Source: Vulcanimicrobiota bacterium
GTDB taxonomy: Bacteria > Vulcanimicrobiota > Vulcanimicrobiia > Eremiobacterales > Eremiobacteraceae
Length of the DNA stretch: 64,000 nucleotides
Direction: 5' to 3'
Assembly: GCA_013290125.1 (NCBI GenBank)
Contig: JABCYQ010000010.1
Location: 1 to 64,000, forward strand
The notes under the pieces are model-generated. The model made no database searches. It saw only the letters and a program-made list of their open reading frames with translations, and was not told the origin of the DNA. This document shows positions 1-8,545 of the stretch, piece by piece (position 1 is the first letter of the stretch; the number at the start of each line of letters is the position of its first letter). The position numbers and the translations under genes are program-made.

Positions 1-853
1 CCGCGCATTTGAGCACGAGGTCCGGCTCGTTCCCGAAAAAATCAAAGCGCGCTGCAAGGCCGGCCGGGTCGCGCTCTTCTCGCAGTTCGGCAATGGCCGA
101 GAACAGGAGATCGGGCGTCCTCAGACCTGGATAGATCTGACCCGTGTAACAGAATCGAAAATCCGCCGGCATAACATCGTCGATGGTCTCCCAGATCGAT
201 CGATCGCTCGCATTCGGGATGACCTCGACTCCGGTCCGTTTGAAATTTCGTTCGAGCGCTTCCGCGTGTCCCTTGGTCACGGTCGTCAGGATCGTCGCGC
301 GGTGAAGCAGCCACTTCTCCATCGCGTAGAAAATGCGCAGGCGCGTCGGCCCATAGTTGCGTGAGAAATATGGGCCGTACGGACCGGCCCAGAGATCGCG
401 ATAGTCGGCGATCCACGGAATGCCGTTGCGCTTCGCCACCGCGCGCGCGATGAAGTGGACGTTCGGCGGCGGCGCCGAACTCAGGACGGCATCGAATGCG
501 TTTGTTTTCGCCAGCCCATGTGCGCGACGGAGCGCGGCCGCTAGCCAAGCGGAGTGATCGTCCGGCACGTGTATCAGGCACTTGACCAGATCGCGGACGC
601 GCTGGTCGAGCGGATGGCGCGCGACGCTGACCGGAGCGCGATCTGGTACCGCTGCTGCCGCGCGGCGGCGCAGGCCGAATTCGGGTACGGTCTCCACGTC
701 GAATGTCGATGCCGGAGTATCCGGATACTCGCGTGTGAGCACGACGGGTTCCCAACCGAACTCTCGGAGATTGTTCGCGATGTAGCCGGTGCGCAGGGCA
801 CCGGCGGCTGGTTGCGGCGGATACCAATACGTGACGAACAGAACGCGCTTCAT
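1..853 (-). CDS. Glycosyltransferase family 4 (WcaI/WbuB-like), 3' end beyond window
   Basis: Probable cytoplasmic GT-B glycosyltransferase adding a sugar to a polysaccharide or lipid-linked intermediate. Reading from an ATG at 853, 284 residues are visible before the left edge cuts the gene. The N-terminal acceptor domain begins with MKRVLFVTYWYPP and a glycine/alanine loop (residues 16-23) typical of WcaI/WbuB-type enzymes. SSAPPP lies at 125-130, DYRDLW at 150-155, and the second-domain entry VIPNASD at 211-217, with YTGQIYPG at 236-243. The donor-binding EX7E region is outside the window. The gene diverges from the polysaccharide-tailoring genes starting at 1022. The family is clear; donor and acceptor are unknown. 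Confidence 0.85.
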   Translation of the reverse strand, partial: MKRVLFVTYWYPPQPAAGALRTGYIANNLREFGWEPVVLTREYPDTPASTFDVETVPEFGLRRRAAAAVPDRAPVSVARHPLDQRVRDLVKCLIHVPDDHSAWLAAALRRAHGLAKTNAFDAVLSSAPPPNVHFIARAVAKRNGIPWIADYRDLWAGPYGPYFSRNYGPTRLRIFYAMEKWLLHRATILTTVTKGHAEALERNFKRTGVEVIPNASDRSIWETIDDVMPADFRFCYTGQIYPGLRTPDLLFSAIAELREERDPAGLAARFDFFGNEPDLVLKCA

Positions 854-1021
854 TGCAGCGGCGAACGTTTCGGTTGGCGAGAATTCATGCCTGCAGTCAA
901 GAACGTCTCATATGTGTTTGTCGTCAATCGCTTTTCGGAGGAAACGCATCTCGGAGCATGAAATGCCGATTGCCCACTTCCGTACTCGTCCAGCGGACTG
1001 GAATGCCCGCGCGAAACATCA

Positions 1022-2662
1022 TTGTTCGACGCACATGATCAGGTAGAATCAGGCGCCGCAAAACTGCGCTTTGCAGTACTGTGCGATGGTCTATCGCTCG
1101 AGCGCTGGCAAGCGGCCGCGCTGCGGCTGCTGATCGCCGAAGGACGCGCGACGTTAGCGGCGGTGCTATTCTTTGGCGACGATGCGCAGGCGAAGCGTGC
1201 AAGCGCAGCGGGATTGCCCACACTTTTTCAGCCGTCCGAACGAGCGGTCGATTGCACCATCGACGAAATGCTCGCTGCGACGACTTCGGCCGCGCCGCAC
1301 GTGGCGACAAGTGACGATGACCTGGCAGCTCTCCGGCTCGACTTCATCCTCTACCTCGGATTCGGCGCAGCCGATGCGCGATCGGCTGCACATGCGCGGC
1401 TCGGAATGTGGAGATTCCGCTTTGGCGCAGCCGACAAGCAAGAGATCTATCCGCCGGGCGTCTGGGAGGTGGTCGATGGCGATCCGGTCACAGTCGCGTC
1501 GCTGTGCCGGCTGGACGCGGGCTCGATCGTCGCGACGGTGCTCCGCACAGGTGCGTTCGCAACGATCACGCACGTCCCCAACGCAAACGCCGATCAGATG
1601 TTCCGCGAGGCAGCGCTATGGCCCGCGTATGCTGTCCGGCTTGCAGCTCAGGGCCTCGCACCGGTCGATGCAGAGACGATAGTCTGGCCCGACACGGCGA
1701 TCGCGCGTCGGCCGGGCGCCGGCTTGCTGCTGCGGCTCATATGGACGATGTTCTGGCAAAAGATGTGGCGGTTGCCGAATCTGTTCTTCGACGACAGTTG
1801 GAATGTCGCGATCGTGGACGCTCCGATCCACAGCTTTCTCGCCGGCAGCGCAGACGTTTCGGCGTCGTGGTTTCCGAATCAGGATGCTGGAACGTATCTC
1901 GCCGATCCGATGGGGGCCGTGAGCGGCGATGACGCGGTCGTGCTGTGCGAATCCTACGACTTCAAGTCGGAGATCGGATCGATCGTCAAGCTCGGATGGG
2001 ACGGCAACGCGTGGCAGCCGTCGGTCGTACCGGCGATTCCGTCGCGCTTCCATTCGTCGTATCCATATCTTTTCGAAGCGGATGGCCGGATCTATTGCGT
2101 GCCGGAATCGAATCAGGCCGAAGAGATCGCGCTATTCGAGGCCACAGAAGGCGCAGCTGCGTTTCGCCGCGTTCGAACGCTGCTCACGGGCGTGCGCTAC
2201 GTCGACCCAACGATTTTTCGGCACGACGGATTGTGGTGGCTCTTCTGCTCCGACACTATGCTCGGCGAACACACACATCTGCTCGCGTTCTTCGCGGCGG
2301 ATCTGGCCGCGGAGTGGCGGCCTCATCCGCTTAACCCGCTCAAGATCGACGTGCGGTCGGCGCGACCGGCCGGCACCCCGTTCGTGCACGAGGTCCGTCT
2401 CTATCGTCCGAGCCAGAATTGCGCGAAGACGTACGGAGGGGGAGTCACTATCTGCGAGATAACGCGACTGTCGGCGACAGAATTCGCGGAGGTGCCGGTC
2501 GCCGAGCTTCAGCCGTTGCGTTCAAGCGTGTATAGATCGGGATTCCATACGCTCTCGCGTTTCGGCGAGCGCACGCTTATCGATGGGAAGCGCCGCATCT
2601 TCACCGCCAATGGATTGAAGGAAAAATTGTCGTCCGTCATGCGGCGCTTCACGGCGCGATGA
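1022..2662 (+). CDS. Formyltransferase-like domain joined to a five-bladed propeller (GINT1-N-like) domain
   Basis: 546 residues from a TTG at 1022; the frame is open back to a stop at 959, so a nearby alternative start is possible. Residues about 15-210 resemble the formyltransferase-like fold: LRFAVLCDG start, a DFILYLGFG strand, and a PPGVWEVVDGDPVT segment like the catalytic-loop region of Met-tRNA formyltransferase relatives. Residues about 255-530 resemble the beta-propeller annotated as the N-terminal domain of glucosamine inositolphosphorylceramide transferase 1: FPNQDAGTYLADP, SSYPYLFEADGRIYCVPES, VDPTIFRHDGLWWLF. Such proteins occur in surface-sugar loci and may modify a nucleotide sugar or glycan. 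The stop overlaps the start of the next gene (ATGA), so the two are probably co-translated. Substrate unknown. Confidence 0.7.
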   Translation: MFDAHDQVESGAAKLRFAVLCDGLSLERWQAAALRLLIAEGRATLAAVLFFGDDAQAKRASAAGLPTLFQPSERAVDCTIDEMLAATTSAAPHVATSDDDLAALRLDFILYLGFGAADARSAAHARLGMWRFRFGAADKQEIYPPGVWEVVDGDPVTVASLCRLDAGSIVATVLRTGAFATITHVPNANADQMFREAALWPAYAVRLAAQGLAPVDAETIVWPDTAIARRPGAGLLLRLIWTMFWQKMWRLPNLFFDDSWNVAIVDAPIHSFLAGSADVSASWFPNQDAGTYLADPMGAVSGDDAVVLCESYDFKSEIGSIVKLGWDGNAWQPSVVPAIPSRFHSSYPYLFEADGRIYCVPESNQAEEIALFEATEGAAAFRRVRTLLTGVRYVDPTIFRHDGLWWLFCSDTMLGEHTHLLAFFAADLAAEWRPHPLNPLKIDVRSARPAGTPFVHEVRLYRPSQNCAKTYGGGVTICEITRLSATEFAEVPVAELQPLRSSVYRSGFHTLSRFGERTLIDGKRRIFTANGLKEKLSSVMRRFTAR

Positions 2663-4467
2663 ACCGCCCGCAGACCGTTCTCATCCTTGGACCCACCGGG
2701 CGCGTCGGCGTGAACATCGCGCGATCGCTGCGCGAGCTCGGCGTTCCGTCGCTGGTCGGAGTTATCGGCGACCGCGAGCCCATGCTGAATTCGCGCGCTA
2801 TCGGCGGTTTCGTCCGTCTGCCTGCCGACACGTCGTCGCCGGAATTCGCCGCAGCTCTCGGCGACCTCAAGGACCGCGACGTCGATATGGTGATGCCGTG
2901 CTCCGACCGCGCGCTGCGCGCGATCGTCAGTCACGAAGCCGATATCCGCTCGAGATTCATCCTCACGTCGCCGCCGGCGGCCGTCCTCAAGCGGGTTCTC
3001 GACAAGGCGACGACGCTCGCTATCGCCGCGCGTTGCGGAATCTCGATCCCGAAGTCTCACGTCGTCGAGACGATCGAGCAGCTCGACGACCGTCGCGCGG
3101 CGATCAGATTTCCCGTCATCGCTAAGCCCGCGACGCACGAAGGCAGACGCGAATTCGCCGTCCGGTACTTCGACTCGTTCGAGATGCTGCGCGAAACCTT
3201 TCGATCCGATCCGGGCTTCGGTGCGCGCAACGTCATTCAGGAGTATGCCGCCGGTCGCGGTGTCGGCGTCGCCGTTCTCATGCACGGCGGCAAGCCGCTC
3301 GTAGCATTTCAACACGGCCGGCTCAAGGAGTTGCCGGCGTCGGGCGGTGCGAGCGTGCTGGCCGAGGCGGAGCCGCTGGATCCGCAACTCGAGCAGGCCT
3401 CAGTGAAGTTGCTGAGCGCGCTCGAGTGGGCAGGCGTGGCCATGGTCGAGTTCAGGCGCGACGACGCGGATGGCTCTTGGGTGTTGATGGAAGTAAATGG
3501 AAGATACTGGGGCTCGCTTGCGACAGCGCTTTTGGCCGGTGTCGACTTCCCGCGCTACGACTGGCAACTGGCGCACGGTCTTGTTCCTGACATTCCGGCG
3601 TCGTATCGGATCGGCGTGCGCATGCGGTGGACGTCCGGCGACATCGAGCGCTTAGCCGGCGTCATCCGGCGCGTGCCCAAAGACAGTCCGAGCCACCCTT
3701 CGCGGCTACGCGAGATCGTGCGTTTTTTCGGCGACTTCAATCCAGCGACGAAGTCGGCGCTCTGGTCGCTCTCCGATCCCGGACCGGCTGTCGCAGATGT
3801 CATGCGCTACGTCGGCTCATCGCTCAGGATGGTCGCACGTTCGGCCGCCAACAAGCTGCTGGGCTCCGAGGCGATTGAACGCTGGCACCAAGTCCGGATG
3901 CTGAGCCCGTCCGCGCAGCAGCAATATCGACGCCTGCGCATGCAGCGTATTGTCGGCGTTGGACCGGCGTTTGATCCGCACGCCGGACAGCCGATCACCT
4001 CGCTGCTCTTCGTCTGCAAGGGAAACGTCTTTCGCAGCGCGTTCGCCGAGGCGTTCTCGCGAGACGCGCTTCGCGCCAAAGCCCCGAACGCGAATATCGA
4101 ATCGGCCGGCATGCACGCGCTCGCTGGAAGAGCCGCCGAACCGCTTGCGCAGGAAGTCGCGTCGGAATTGGGCCTGTCCCTGCACGACCACGTCGCTCAG
4201 CCCATCTCCGAACAGGTGTGCGAGCGGGCGGACGTGGTCTTCGTCATGGACTACCTCAATGCGGCTGAATTTCTCGCGCGATTCGGCCGCCACGCGAAGA
4301 AGATGCGTCTGCTTGGTTCTGCGAGCGACGCGCTTGCCGAGATCGCGGACCCGGAGGGCAAGGATATCGAAGTGGTCCGCTCGTGCTTTGCCCAAATCTC
4401 ATCGCGCTTGACCGGTGTGCTCTCGGGCACGCGTTTCGGTAGGCCAGAGGATGTGCGCAGCACCTGA
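2659..4467 (+). CDS. ATP-grasp ligase fused to low-molecular-weight protein tyrosine phosphatase
   Basis: 602 residues, starting at an ATG that overlaps the preceding stop. The N-terminal half is an ATP-grasp protein: a GPTGRVGVNIARSL nucleotide-fold start, FPVIAKPATHEG near residue 155, and the Mg/ATP-binding MEVNGRYWGSL near 280. After a linker of about 100 residues comes a complete low-molecular-weight tyrosine phosphatase: the P-loop CKGNVFRS has catalytic Cys453 and Arg459, and DPEGKD near 565 supplies the general acid region. Wzb-type phosphatases of this family dephosphorylate Wzc-type BY-kinases, and a Wzc-like protein lies in this window. The ATP-grasp half probably ligates a carboxylate and an amine, substrate unknown. 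The P-loop has Phe where many members carry a second Cys. Confidence 0.85.
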   Translation: MNRPQTVLILGPTGRVGVNIARSLRELGVPSLVGVIGDREPMLNSRAIGGFVRLPADTSSPEFAAALGDLKDRDVDMVMPCSDRALRAIVSHEADIRSRFILTSPPAAVLKRVLDKATTLAIAARCGISIPKSHVVETIEQLDDRRAAIRFPVIAKPATHEGRREFAVRYFDSFEMLRETFRSDPGFGARNVIQEYAAGRGVGVAVLMHGGKPLVAFQHGRLKELPASGGASVLAEAEPLDPQLEQASVKLLSALEWAGVAMVEFRRDDADGSWVLMEVNGRYWGSLATALLAGVDFPRYDWQLAHGLVPDIPASYRIGVRMRWTSGDIERLAGVIRRVPKDSPSHPSRLREIVRFFGDFNPATKSALWSLSDPGPAVADVMRYVGSSLRMVARSAANKLLGSEAIERWHQVRMLSPSAQQQYRRLRMQRIVGVGPAFDPHAGQPITSLLFVCKGNVFRSAFAEAFSRDALRAKAPNANIESAGMHALAGRAAEPLAQEVASELGLSLHDHVAQPISEQVCERADVVFVMDYLNAAEFLARFGRHAKKMRLLGSASDALAEIADPEGKDIEVVRSCFAQISSRLTGVLSGTRFGRPEDVRST

Positions 4468-4482
4468 CGTAACGCCATAAGC

Positions 4483-5232
4483 ATGCACCCGGTGATCGAA
4501 GAGATCTACAGCAGTGCTGATGATGAGCTTCTGGCTTCGGCTATTTCGCCCGATGAAGGTTCTCTGATCCAGAGAATCCTCACATCCCATGAATGCACGC
4601 GGACTATCGAAATCGGCCTTGCAAACGGACTCTCCGCTCTTTTCATATGGGATATCCAGAGGGCGAAACCCGGTGCGCACCACGTCGCGATCGACCCATT
4701 TCAGACGAAAGATTTCGGCGGCCGGGGAATGGCCAATCTCGCTCGCGCGGGCTGCGACAGCTGCACGCTGATCGAAGAGGGTTCGGAGATCGCGTTGCCG
4801 GCTTTACTGAAGAGCGGCGCCAAATTCGATTTCGCGCTGTTGGACGGTTTCCACACGTTCGATCAGACGATGGTGGACTTCTATTTCTTGAACCGACTGG
4901 TACGGATCGGCGGCGTGATCGCCGTGGACGACGTGAATAACCGGTCGGTGAACCGGGCCGTTCGATATTTCGCGACGCTGCCGAGTCTGCGCATCATAGA
5001 CTCGACGCCGTTCGCCGGACCCAAGCGGCGGATGCTGAACACGAGCAAGAAGATCGCAAGCGTCCTGCTGCGCCCACTGACCTACGCGGCCGGGCCGGCG
5101 ATCAGCTTTGAGTATCTCGATAGTTCGGTCGTGAGGCCTGGACTTGTCGGGCTGCTCGATTCGAGCAGCATGGTCGCATTTGAGAAGATCGACGACGATA
5201 TCCGATCGACCAACTGGTACGACTATCTCTGA
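4483..5232 (+). CDS. Class I SAM-dependent methyltransferase (Methyltransf_24-like)
   Basis: 249 residues from an ATG, 15 bases after the ATP-grasp/phosphatase gene and probably in the same transcript. The Rossmann methyltransferase core is visible: motif I TIEIGLANGLSALF near residues 37-50, an acidic end of strand 2 in VAIDPF, and FDFALLDGFHTFDQT, the usual motif of small O-methyltransferases in sugar and cell-surface loci. GGVIAVDDV closes the sheet. The C-terminal 70 residues carry no motif I recognise. It may methylate a sugar hydroxyl of the surface glycan, but the acceptor cannot be read from the sequence. A strong hairpin lies just downstream. Confidence 0.8.
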   Translation: MHPVIEEIYSSADDELLASAISPDEGSLIQRILTSHECTRTIEIGLANGLSALFIWDIQRAKPGAHHVAIDPFQTKDFGGRGMANLARAGCDSCTLIEEGSEIALPALLKSGAKFDFALLDGFHTFDQTMVDFYFLNRLVRIGGVIAVDDVNNRSVNRAVRYFATLPSLRIIDSTPFAGPKRRMLNTSKKIASVLLRPLTYAAGPAISFEYLDSSVVRPGLVGLLDSSSMVAFEKIDDDIRSTNWYDYL

Positions 5233-5255
5233 TGTAGGGCGGAGTCTGAACTGGA

Positions 5256-5286
5256 GCGGCGTCCGATCGCACTGATCGGACGCCGC
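5256..5286. terminator. Bidirectional hairpin terminator between convergent genes
   Basis: A perfect 13-bp stem (GCGGCGTCCGATC and its complement) with a 5-base loop sits between the stop of the methyltransferase (+) and the stop of the lipoprotein (-). The T-tract after it is weak (ATTT), but position and stem strength fit a shared terminator. Confidence 0.7.
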
Positions 5287-5302
5287 ATTTGCACGTGGTC
5301 GG

Positions 5303-6571
5303 CTACTGGATCGCGATCACGGCTGACGCACCCGGAACTTGCGCCGGCGGCGCTGGTCCTTGATATCCCGCCCAGCCGCCGTCCGTAATGACGCCGCCAT
5401 GCAAGACCAGTGAGTGTTTGTACACGCCCGGCCACGGGAACGGATGCGCGAACTTGGAGCTGTCGGCGTTCACCACCGCTGCGCACGGACCGACCGGCCT
5501 CCCAAACAAGTAGCAATCCGCGTATTGGCGCCCAAAGGTCCAACTCGACGATTCAAGCGCTGTGATCGCAGACGGCTCCGGCACGAGCGGGTCGAGAGCC
5601 ACGAAGCCGCTCTCGGGATCCACCATGAGGGCTGCGCCCTGCGTGGCGAACTGCTCCGAGATGATGCTCGTGTTCGGATCGTAGGTCATAAGGAACGATG
5701 CGTACATGTACATGCGTTCCGACTGCGAAGTCGCCGCCGGAAGCGTGCCCAAGCCGCGGCAGAGGAACGGCGTGTTCGCTGTGACCATTGCTATCTCGGT
5801 CGTCTGGTAAGTCTCCCAGACCGTTTTGCGCGGCACGGGATTCAGGGGGTCGCCATTTGAGTAGCAGCCTTCGAGTTCGCCGGTTATCGATGTCGGGTTC
5901 AGACCGATCGCCGGACTCACATATTGATCGCCGTTCGCCAGGTTGCCGAGTCCATTGTAGATGACGCTGTAGCCGAGCGCTTGGTTCATCGTGTTCGTCG
6001 CCGCGGTCCACACCGACTGATCGAAATTGCACGGGAGCGCGGATACCGGGTGCACGACATCGGCGTTGTCTTCGAGGATCGCGTCGAAGTGGTCGCCCCA
6101 AGTGAGGACGTTGGCCACGTACTGGTGCCACAGCACCTGGAGGTCCGGGGACGTGGGATCCATGAGATACGTCGTCGCCGTCTTTCCCGGGATCGTGATG
6201 CGGTTGTTCGAACAATCATGTGCAAATGTCGTCTCGTCGCTCGTATACATCGGGTCGCCGACCGCGGTCCGGTTCGGATCCGTGTAGAGCATAGTCTTGA
6301 TTCCCACCCGCGCGAACGAATTCGTCTCTTTCGGCTGCAGTATCGCCCACGTCAGATAGCGTGCTGCGACAGCTAGGTCCGGCAGCTTGCCGGTTGAATA
6401 TTGGTATGAGTCCATCGTCATGACGTGCAGGGGGACGGTGTTGTGCGTGATCGACTGCGTTCGATCGACGGCGCCTGGATGCGGTGTGATGCCGGACGAT
6501 CCGGCGCAGCCCGCGATTGAAATCAGCGAAGCGCTGGCCAATGCGCACGCCAAAAAGACTTCTTGCTTCAT
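5303..6571 (-). CDS. Predicted lipoprotein, paralogue A of a TIM-barrel-glycosidase-like pair
   Basis: 422 residues from ATG 6571. A GTG at 6598 is in frame, but the ATG gives an ideal lipoprotein signal (MKQEVFLACALAS...ISIAGC), so Cys22 is the likely lipid anchor. The body has no certain family. Features such as ILEDNADVV, VIYNGLGNL, GELEGCYSN and four well-spaced Cys residues suggest a secreted glycoside-hydrolase-like (beta/alpha)8 barrel resembling hypothetical GHL families; this is inference. It is clearly paralogous to the next gene (6881-8287): LPCNFDQ, EGCYSNGDPL, CRGLGTLP, RMYMYAS and the VGPCA..VN.DS C-terminal motif are shared. The paralogue's Pro-rich linker is absent here. Confidence 0.8.
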   Translation of the reverse strand: MKQEVFLACALASASLISIAGCAGSSGITPHPGAVDRTQSITHNTVPLHVMTMDSYQYSTGKLPDLAVAARYLTWAILQPKETNSFARVGIKTMLYTDPNRTAVGDPMYTSDETTFAHDCSNNRITIPGKTATTYLMDPTSPDLQVLWHQYVANVLTWGDHFDAILEDNADVVHPVSALPCNFDQSVWTAATNTMNQALGYSVIYNGLGNLANGDQYVSPAIGLNPTSITGELEGCYSNGDPLNPVPRKTVWETYQTTEIAMVTANTPFLCRGLGTLPAATSQSERMYMYASFLMTYDPNTSIISEQFATQGAALMVDPESGFVALDPLVPEPSAITALESSSWTFGRQYADCYLFGRPVGPCAAVVNADSSKFAHPFPWPGVYKHSLVLHGGVITDGGWAGYQGPAPPAQVPGASAVIAIQ

Positions 6572-6633
6572 AAAGAGATTGGTGCTCACTTTGCTCACAT
6601 TGATGCGCGCGGCAGAGCCGCGCGGCTTACATC

Positions 6634-6662
6634 ATTATGTGCGCATTTTATTATGGGCACAA
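6634..6662 (-). promoter_or_regulatory. Candidate sigma-70-type promoter of the lipoprotein gene
   Basis: On the minus strand TTGTGC (-35) is separated by exactly 17 bases from CATAAT (-10), in an AT-rich patch 63 bases upstream of the proposed ATG. The -10 matches five of six consensus bases; the -35 matches only three. Confidence 0.35.
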
Positions 6663-6782
6663 TAACGCGAGTCACGAACGCATGCACCGGCAAAGTTAGC
6701 GTGCGCTAAAACGTCTATACCGAATGGCACATGATCGAGTTTTGAAAAAACAAGAATCGTGGACCGACTATCCGTTCGTCTG

Positions 6783-6875
6783 TAGTATGGCAAACATCTC
6801 TTGCCAAACAAAACGGGGGCCGACATAAAGTCGGCCCCTTCATCGTTGCGTAGTAGGGCAAGCATCGCTTGCCCA
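6783..6875. repeat. Cluster of three palindromic hairpin repeats
   Basis: Three hairpins fill the gap between the two lipoprotein genes. GGCAA/TTGCC (6789-6805) is preceded by GTAGTAT. GGGGCCGAC-ATAAA-GTCGGCCCC lies at 6816-6838. GGGCAAGC-ATC-GCTTGCCC at 6856-6874 is preceded by GTAGTA. The second belongs to the TTTAT/ATAAA-loop class found at 24754, 24942, 35882 and 46855; the third belongs to the GTAGnAGGGC class found at 34462 and 39448. Confidence 0.85.
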
Positions 6876-6880
6876 TCGCA

Positions 6881-8287
6881 TCAGGGGAAAGCGATCACTG
6901 CGGACTCGGGCGCCATGAGAGTGGGCGGCGCGGGGCCGGATGCGGACGCCGTGCCTCCGTCGAGGATGTCTCCGCCGTTCAGCACGAGCGTGTGGTGATA
7001 CTGGCCGGCGTACGGGAAGAGGTGCGGGTGCGTCGGGCTATCGGAATTGACCACGACCGCGCACGGGCCCACCCAGTTGCCCACGTAGTAGCAGTTCTTG
7101 TACTGTCGCGCATACGTGCCGCTTGCGGTCTTGAGCTGGCTGATGTCCGTGGGCGCAAACGTGACAGGATCTTTGACCACGAGTTGGTTTTCCGGCTCCA
7201 CGCCGAAGCCGTTGTTCGCCGGCGTGAATTTGTCGGAGAAGATCGAGGTGTCCGGCGAGTACGTCAGCAGATAGGATGCATACATGTAGAGGCGCGGCAC
7301 TTGCGCCGTTGTGTCCGGCAAAGTGCTCAACCCACGGCAGACGAGCAGTTTACCCGATGCCACGACTTGGATCTCGGTATTCTCAAATATCTGCCAGACA
7401 CCGTTGTGCGGCATCGGGTGCAGCGGGTCGCCATTCGAGTAGCAGCCCTCGATCTCGCCGCCCATGGTGGATGCGAGTACCGCGATCGATGGGCTTATCT
7501 GATTTGGTCCGTCCACGAGGTTGCCCAGGCCGTTGAAGACGATCGGGGAGCCAAGACCTGTGTTGAGGGCATTGGTCGCAGCCGACCAAGCGGCTTGGTC
7601 GAAGTTGCACGGCATCGCGGACACGTGGTCGACCACGTCGGAATTGTCCTCGAGGATCATGTCGAAGACGCCGCCCCAGGATTGTTCTTCTGTCTGGACC
7701 TGCTGTGCCCACAACTGGGCCAGCGTGGTGGAACTTGGATCCGTCAACCACGTGGTGAGCGGCTTGTCGGTGAATGTGATGCGGCTGCCGCTGCAATCGT
7801 GCGCGTACTCCGACTCGTCATTTGAATATTCCGGTGAGGTCGTGTTGACGCGGAACGGATCGGTGTACATCATCGTGTGGATACCGGCCGCGTGTGCGTT
7901 CACGGAATCGTCGGGCTGTACGATGGCCCACGTCAGATACGGCGCCATCTGCGCCCACGAGTACGTGTTCGGCGCGTTCGGCATGCTGAAATCCATTTCG
8001 GTCATCGTGTGGGTCATCGAGATGGGCGGTGGCGTGGGTGATGGCGTCGGCGTTGGAGACGGAGAAGGTGAGTGCGACGGCGTGGGTGATGCATGGGGCG
8101 TGGGGGACGGTGAGGGTCCCGGCGATACAGACGCGGTCGGTGTCGGCGATGCGCCGCCATGGCCACCGTGCGATTGGCCTGAAGGATTCGGAACGATTCC
8201 GCCTCCACCGCCACCGCCGCAGCCTGCGCACCACATCGCTGCCACCGCGCCAAATATCGCGGCGATCCGCAATGAACCTTGACCCAT
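6881..8287 (-). CDS. Predicted lipoprotein with Pro/Ser/Thr linker, paralogue B of a glycosidase-like pair
   Basis: 468 residues from ATG 8287, preceded by a strong GAGGGG Shine-Dalgarno. The signal peptide ends in a lipobox around WCAGC, followed by a polyglycine run. Residues about 45-95 form a low-complexity linker of repeated SPTP/SPSP units that probably spans the periplasm or cell surface. The remaining 370 residues match paralogue A (5303-6571), including ILEDNSDVV, MPCNFDQ, NGLGNLVDG, EGCYSNGDPLHP and CRGLSTLP. No catalytic assignment is safe; a TIM-barrel glycan-acting or glycan-binding role is inferred from the acidic motif and from adjacent polysaccharide genes. The pair probably arose by tandem duplication, with the linker gained or lost in one copy. 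Confidence 0.8.
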   Translation of the reverse strand: MGQGSLRIAAIFGAVAAMWCAGCGGGGGGGIVPNPSGQSHGGHGGASPTPTASVSPGPSPSPTPHASPTPSHSPSPSPTPTPSPTPPPISMTHTMTEMDFSMPNAPNTYSWAQMAPYLTWAIVQPDDSVNAHAAGIHTMMYTDPFRVNTTSPEYSNDESEYAHDCSGSRITFTDKPLTTWLTDPSSTTLAQLWAQQVQTEEQSWGGVFDMILEDNSDVVDHVSAMPCNFDQAAWSAATNALNTGLGSPIVFNGLGNLVDGPNQISPSIAVLASTMGGEIEGCYSNGDPLHPMPHNGVWQIFENTEIQVVASGKLLVCRGLSTLPDTTAQVPRLYMYASYLLTYSPDTSIFSDKFTPANNGFGVEPENQLVVKDPVTFAPTDISQLKTASGTYARQYKNCYYVGNWVGPCAVVVNSDSPTHPHLFPYAGQYHHTLVLNGGDILDGGTASASGPAPPTLMAPESAVIAFP

Positions 8288-8457
8288 CGTCCCCTCGCGC
8301 TCACGGCGCCCAGTCGCAGATACGACCGTACGCCTCTCTCGATAAGAGTCTTCACGCCAATCTTAGCGGTTGGCCATATGAGCTCACTATGCGAGGAGTC
8401 ACGCGACATGGGGACGCGAATCACATGCGCCGCGCGCGAGTGATTGATATCACGCAG

Positions 8458-8496
8458 GAGACAAAAGAAAGCGCCCGTCTCGTTGCGAGGCGGGCG
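8458..8496 (-). terminator. Intrinsic terminator of the polysaccharide operon
   Basis: Read on the minus strand, an 11-bp stem (CGCCCGCCTCG, loop CAA, one G-T pair) is followed by CTTTCTTTTGTC, 50 bases after the aminotransferase stop at 8546. A second hairpin, GAGCTCGC-tag-GCGAGCTC (8514-8532), lies between the stop and this terminator. The rest of 8288-8457 shows nothing recognisable beyond the upstream region of the lipoprotein gene. Confidence 0.75.
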
Positions 8497-8545
8497 ATGT
8501 GTGACGGGCGCCAGAGCTCGCTAGGCGAGCTCGCCAGACTAGTCG

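Noticed and set aside
42-827. Minus-strand 261-codon frame at the left edge
   Set aside because: It is an alternate frame inside the partial GT4 gene; the true frame reads a clear glycosyltransferase to the edge.
6635-6865. Small minus-strand frame with NDEGADFMSAP, similar in text to one at 24666-24953 (+)
   Set aside because: The similarity comes from both frames translating the same dispersed hairpin; neither has a ribosome-binding site.
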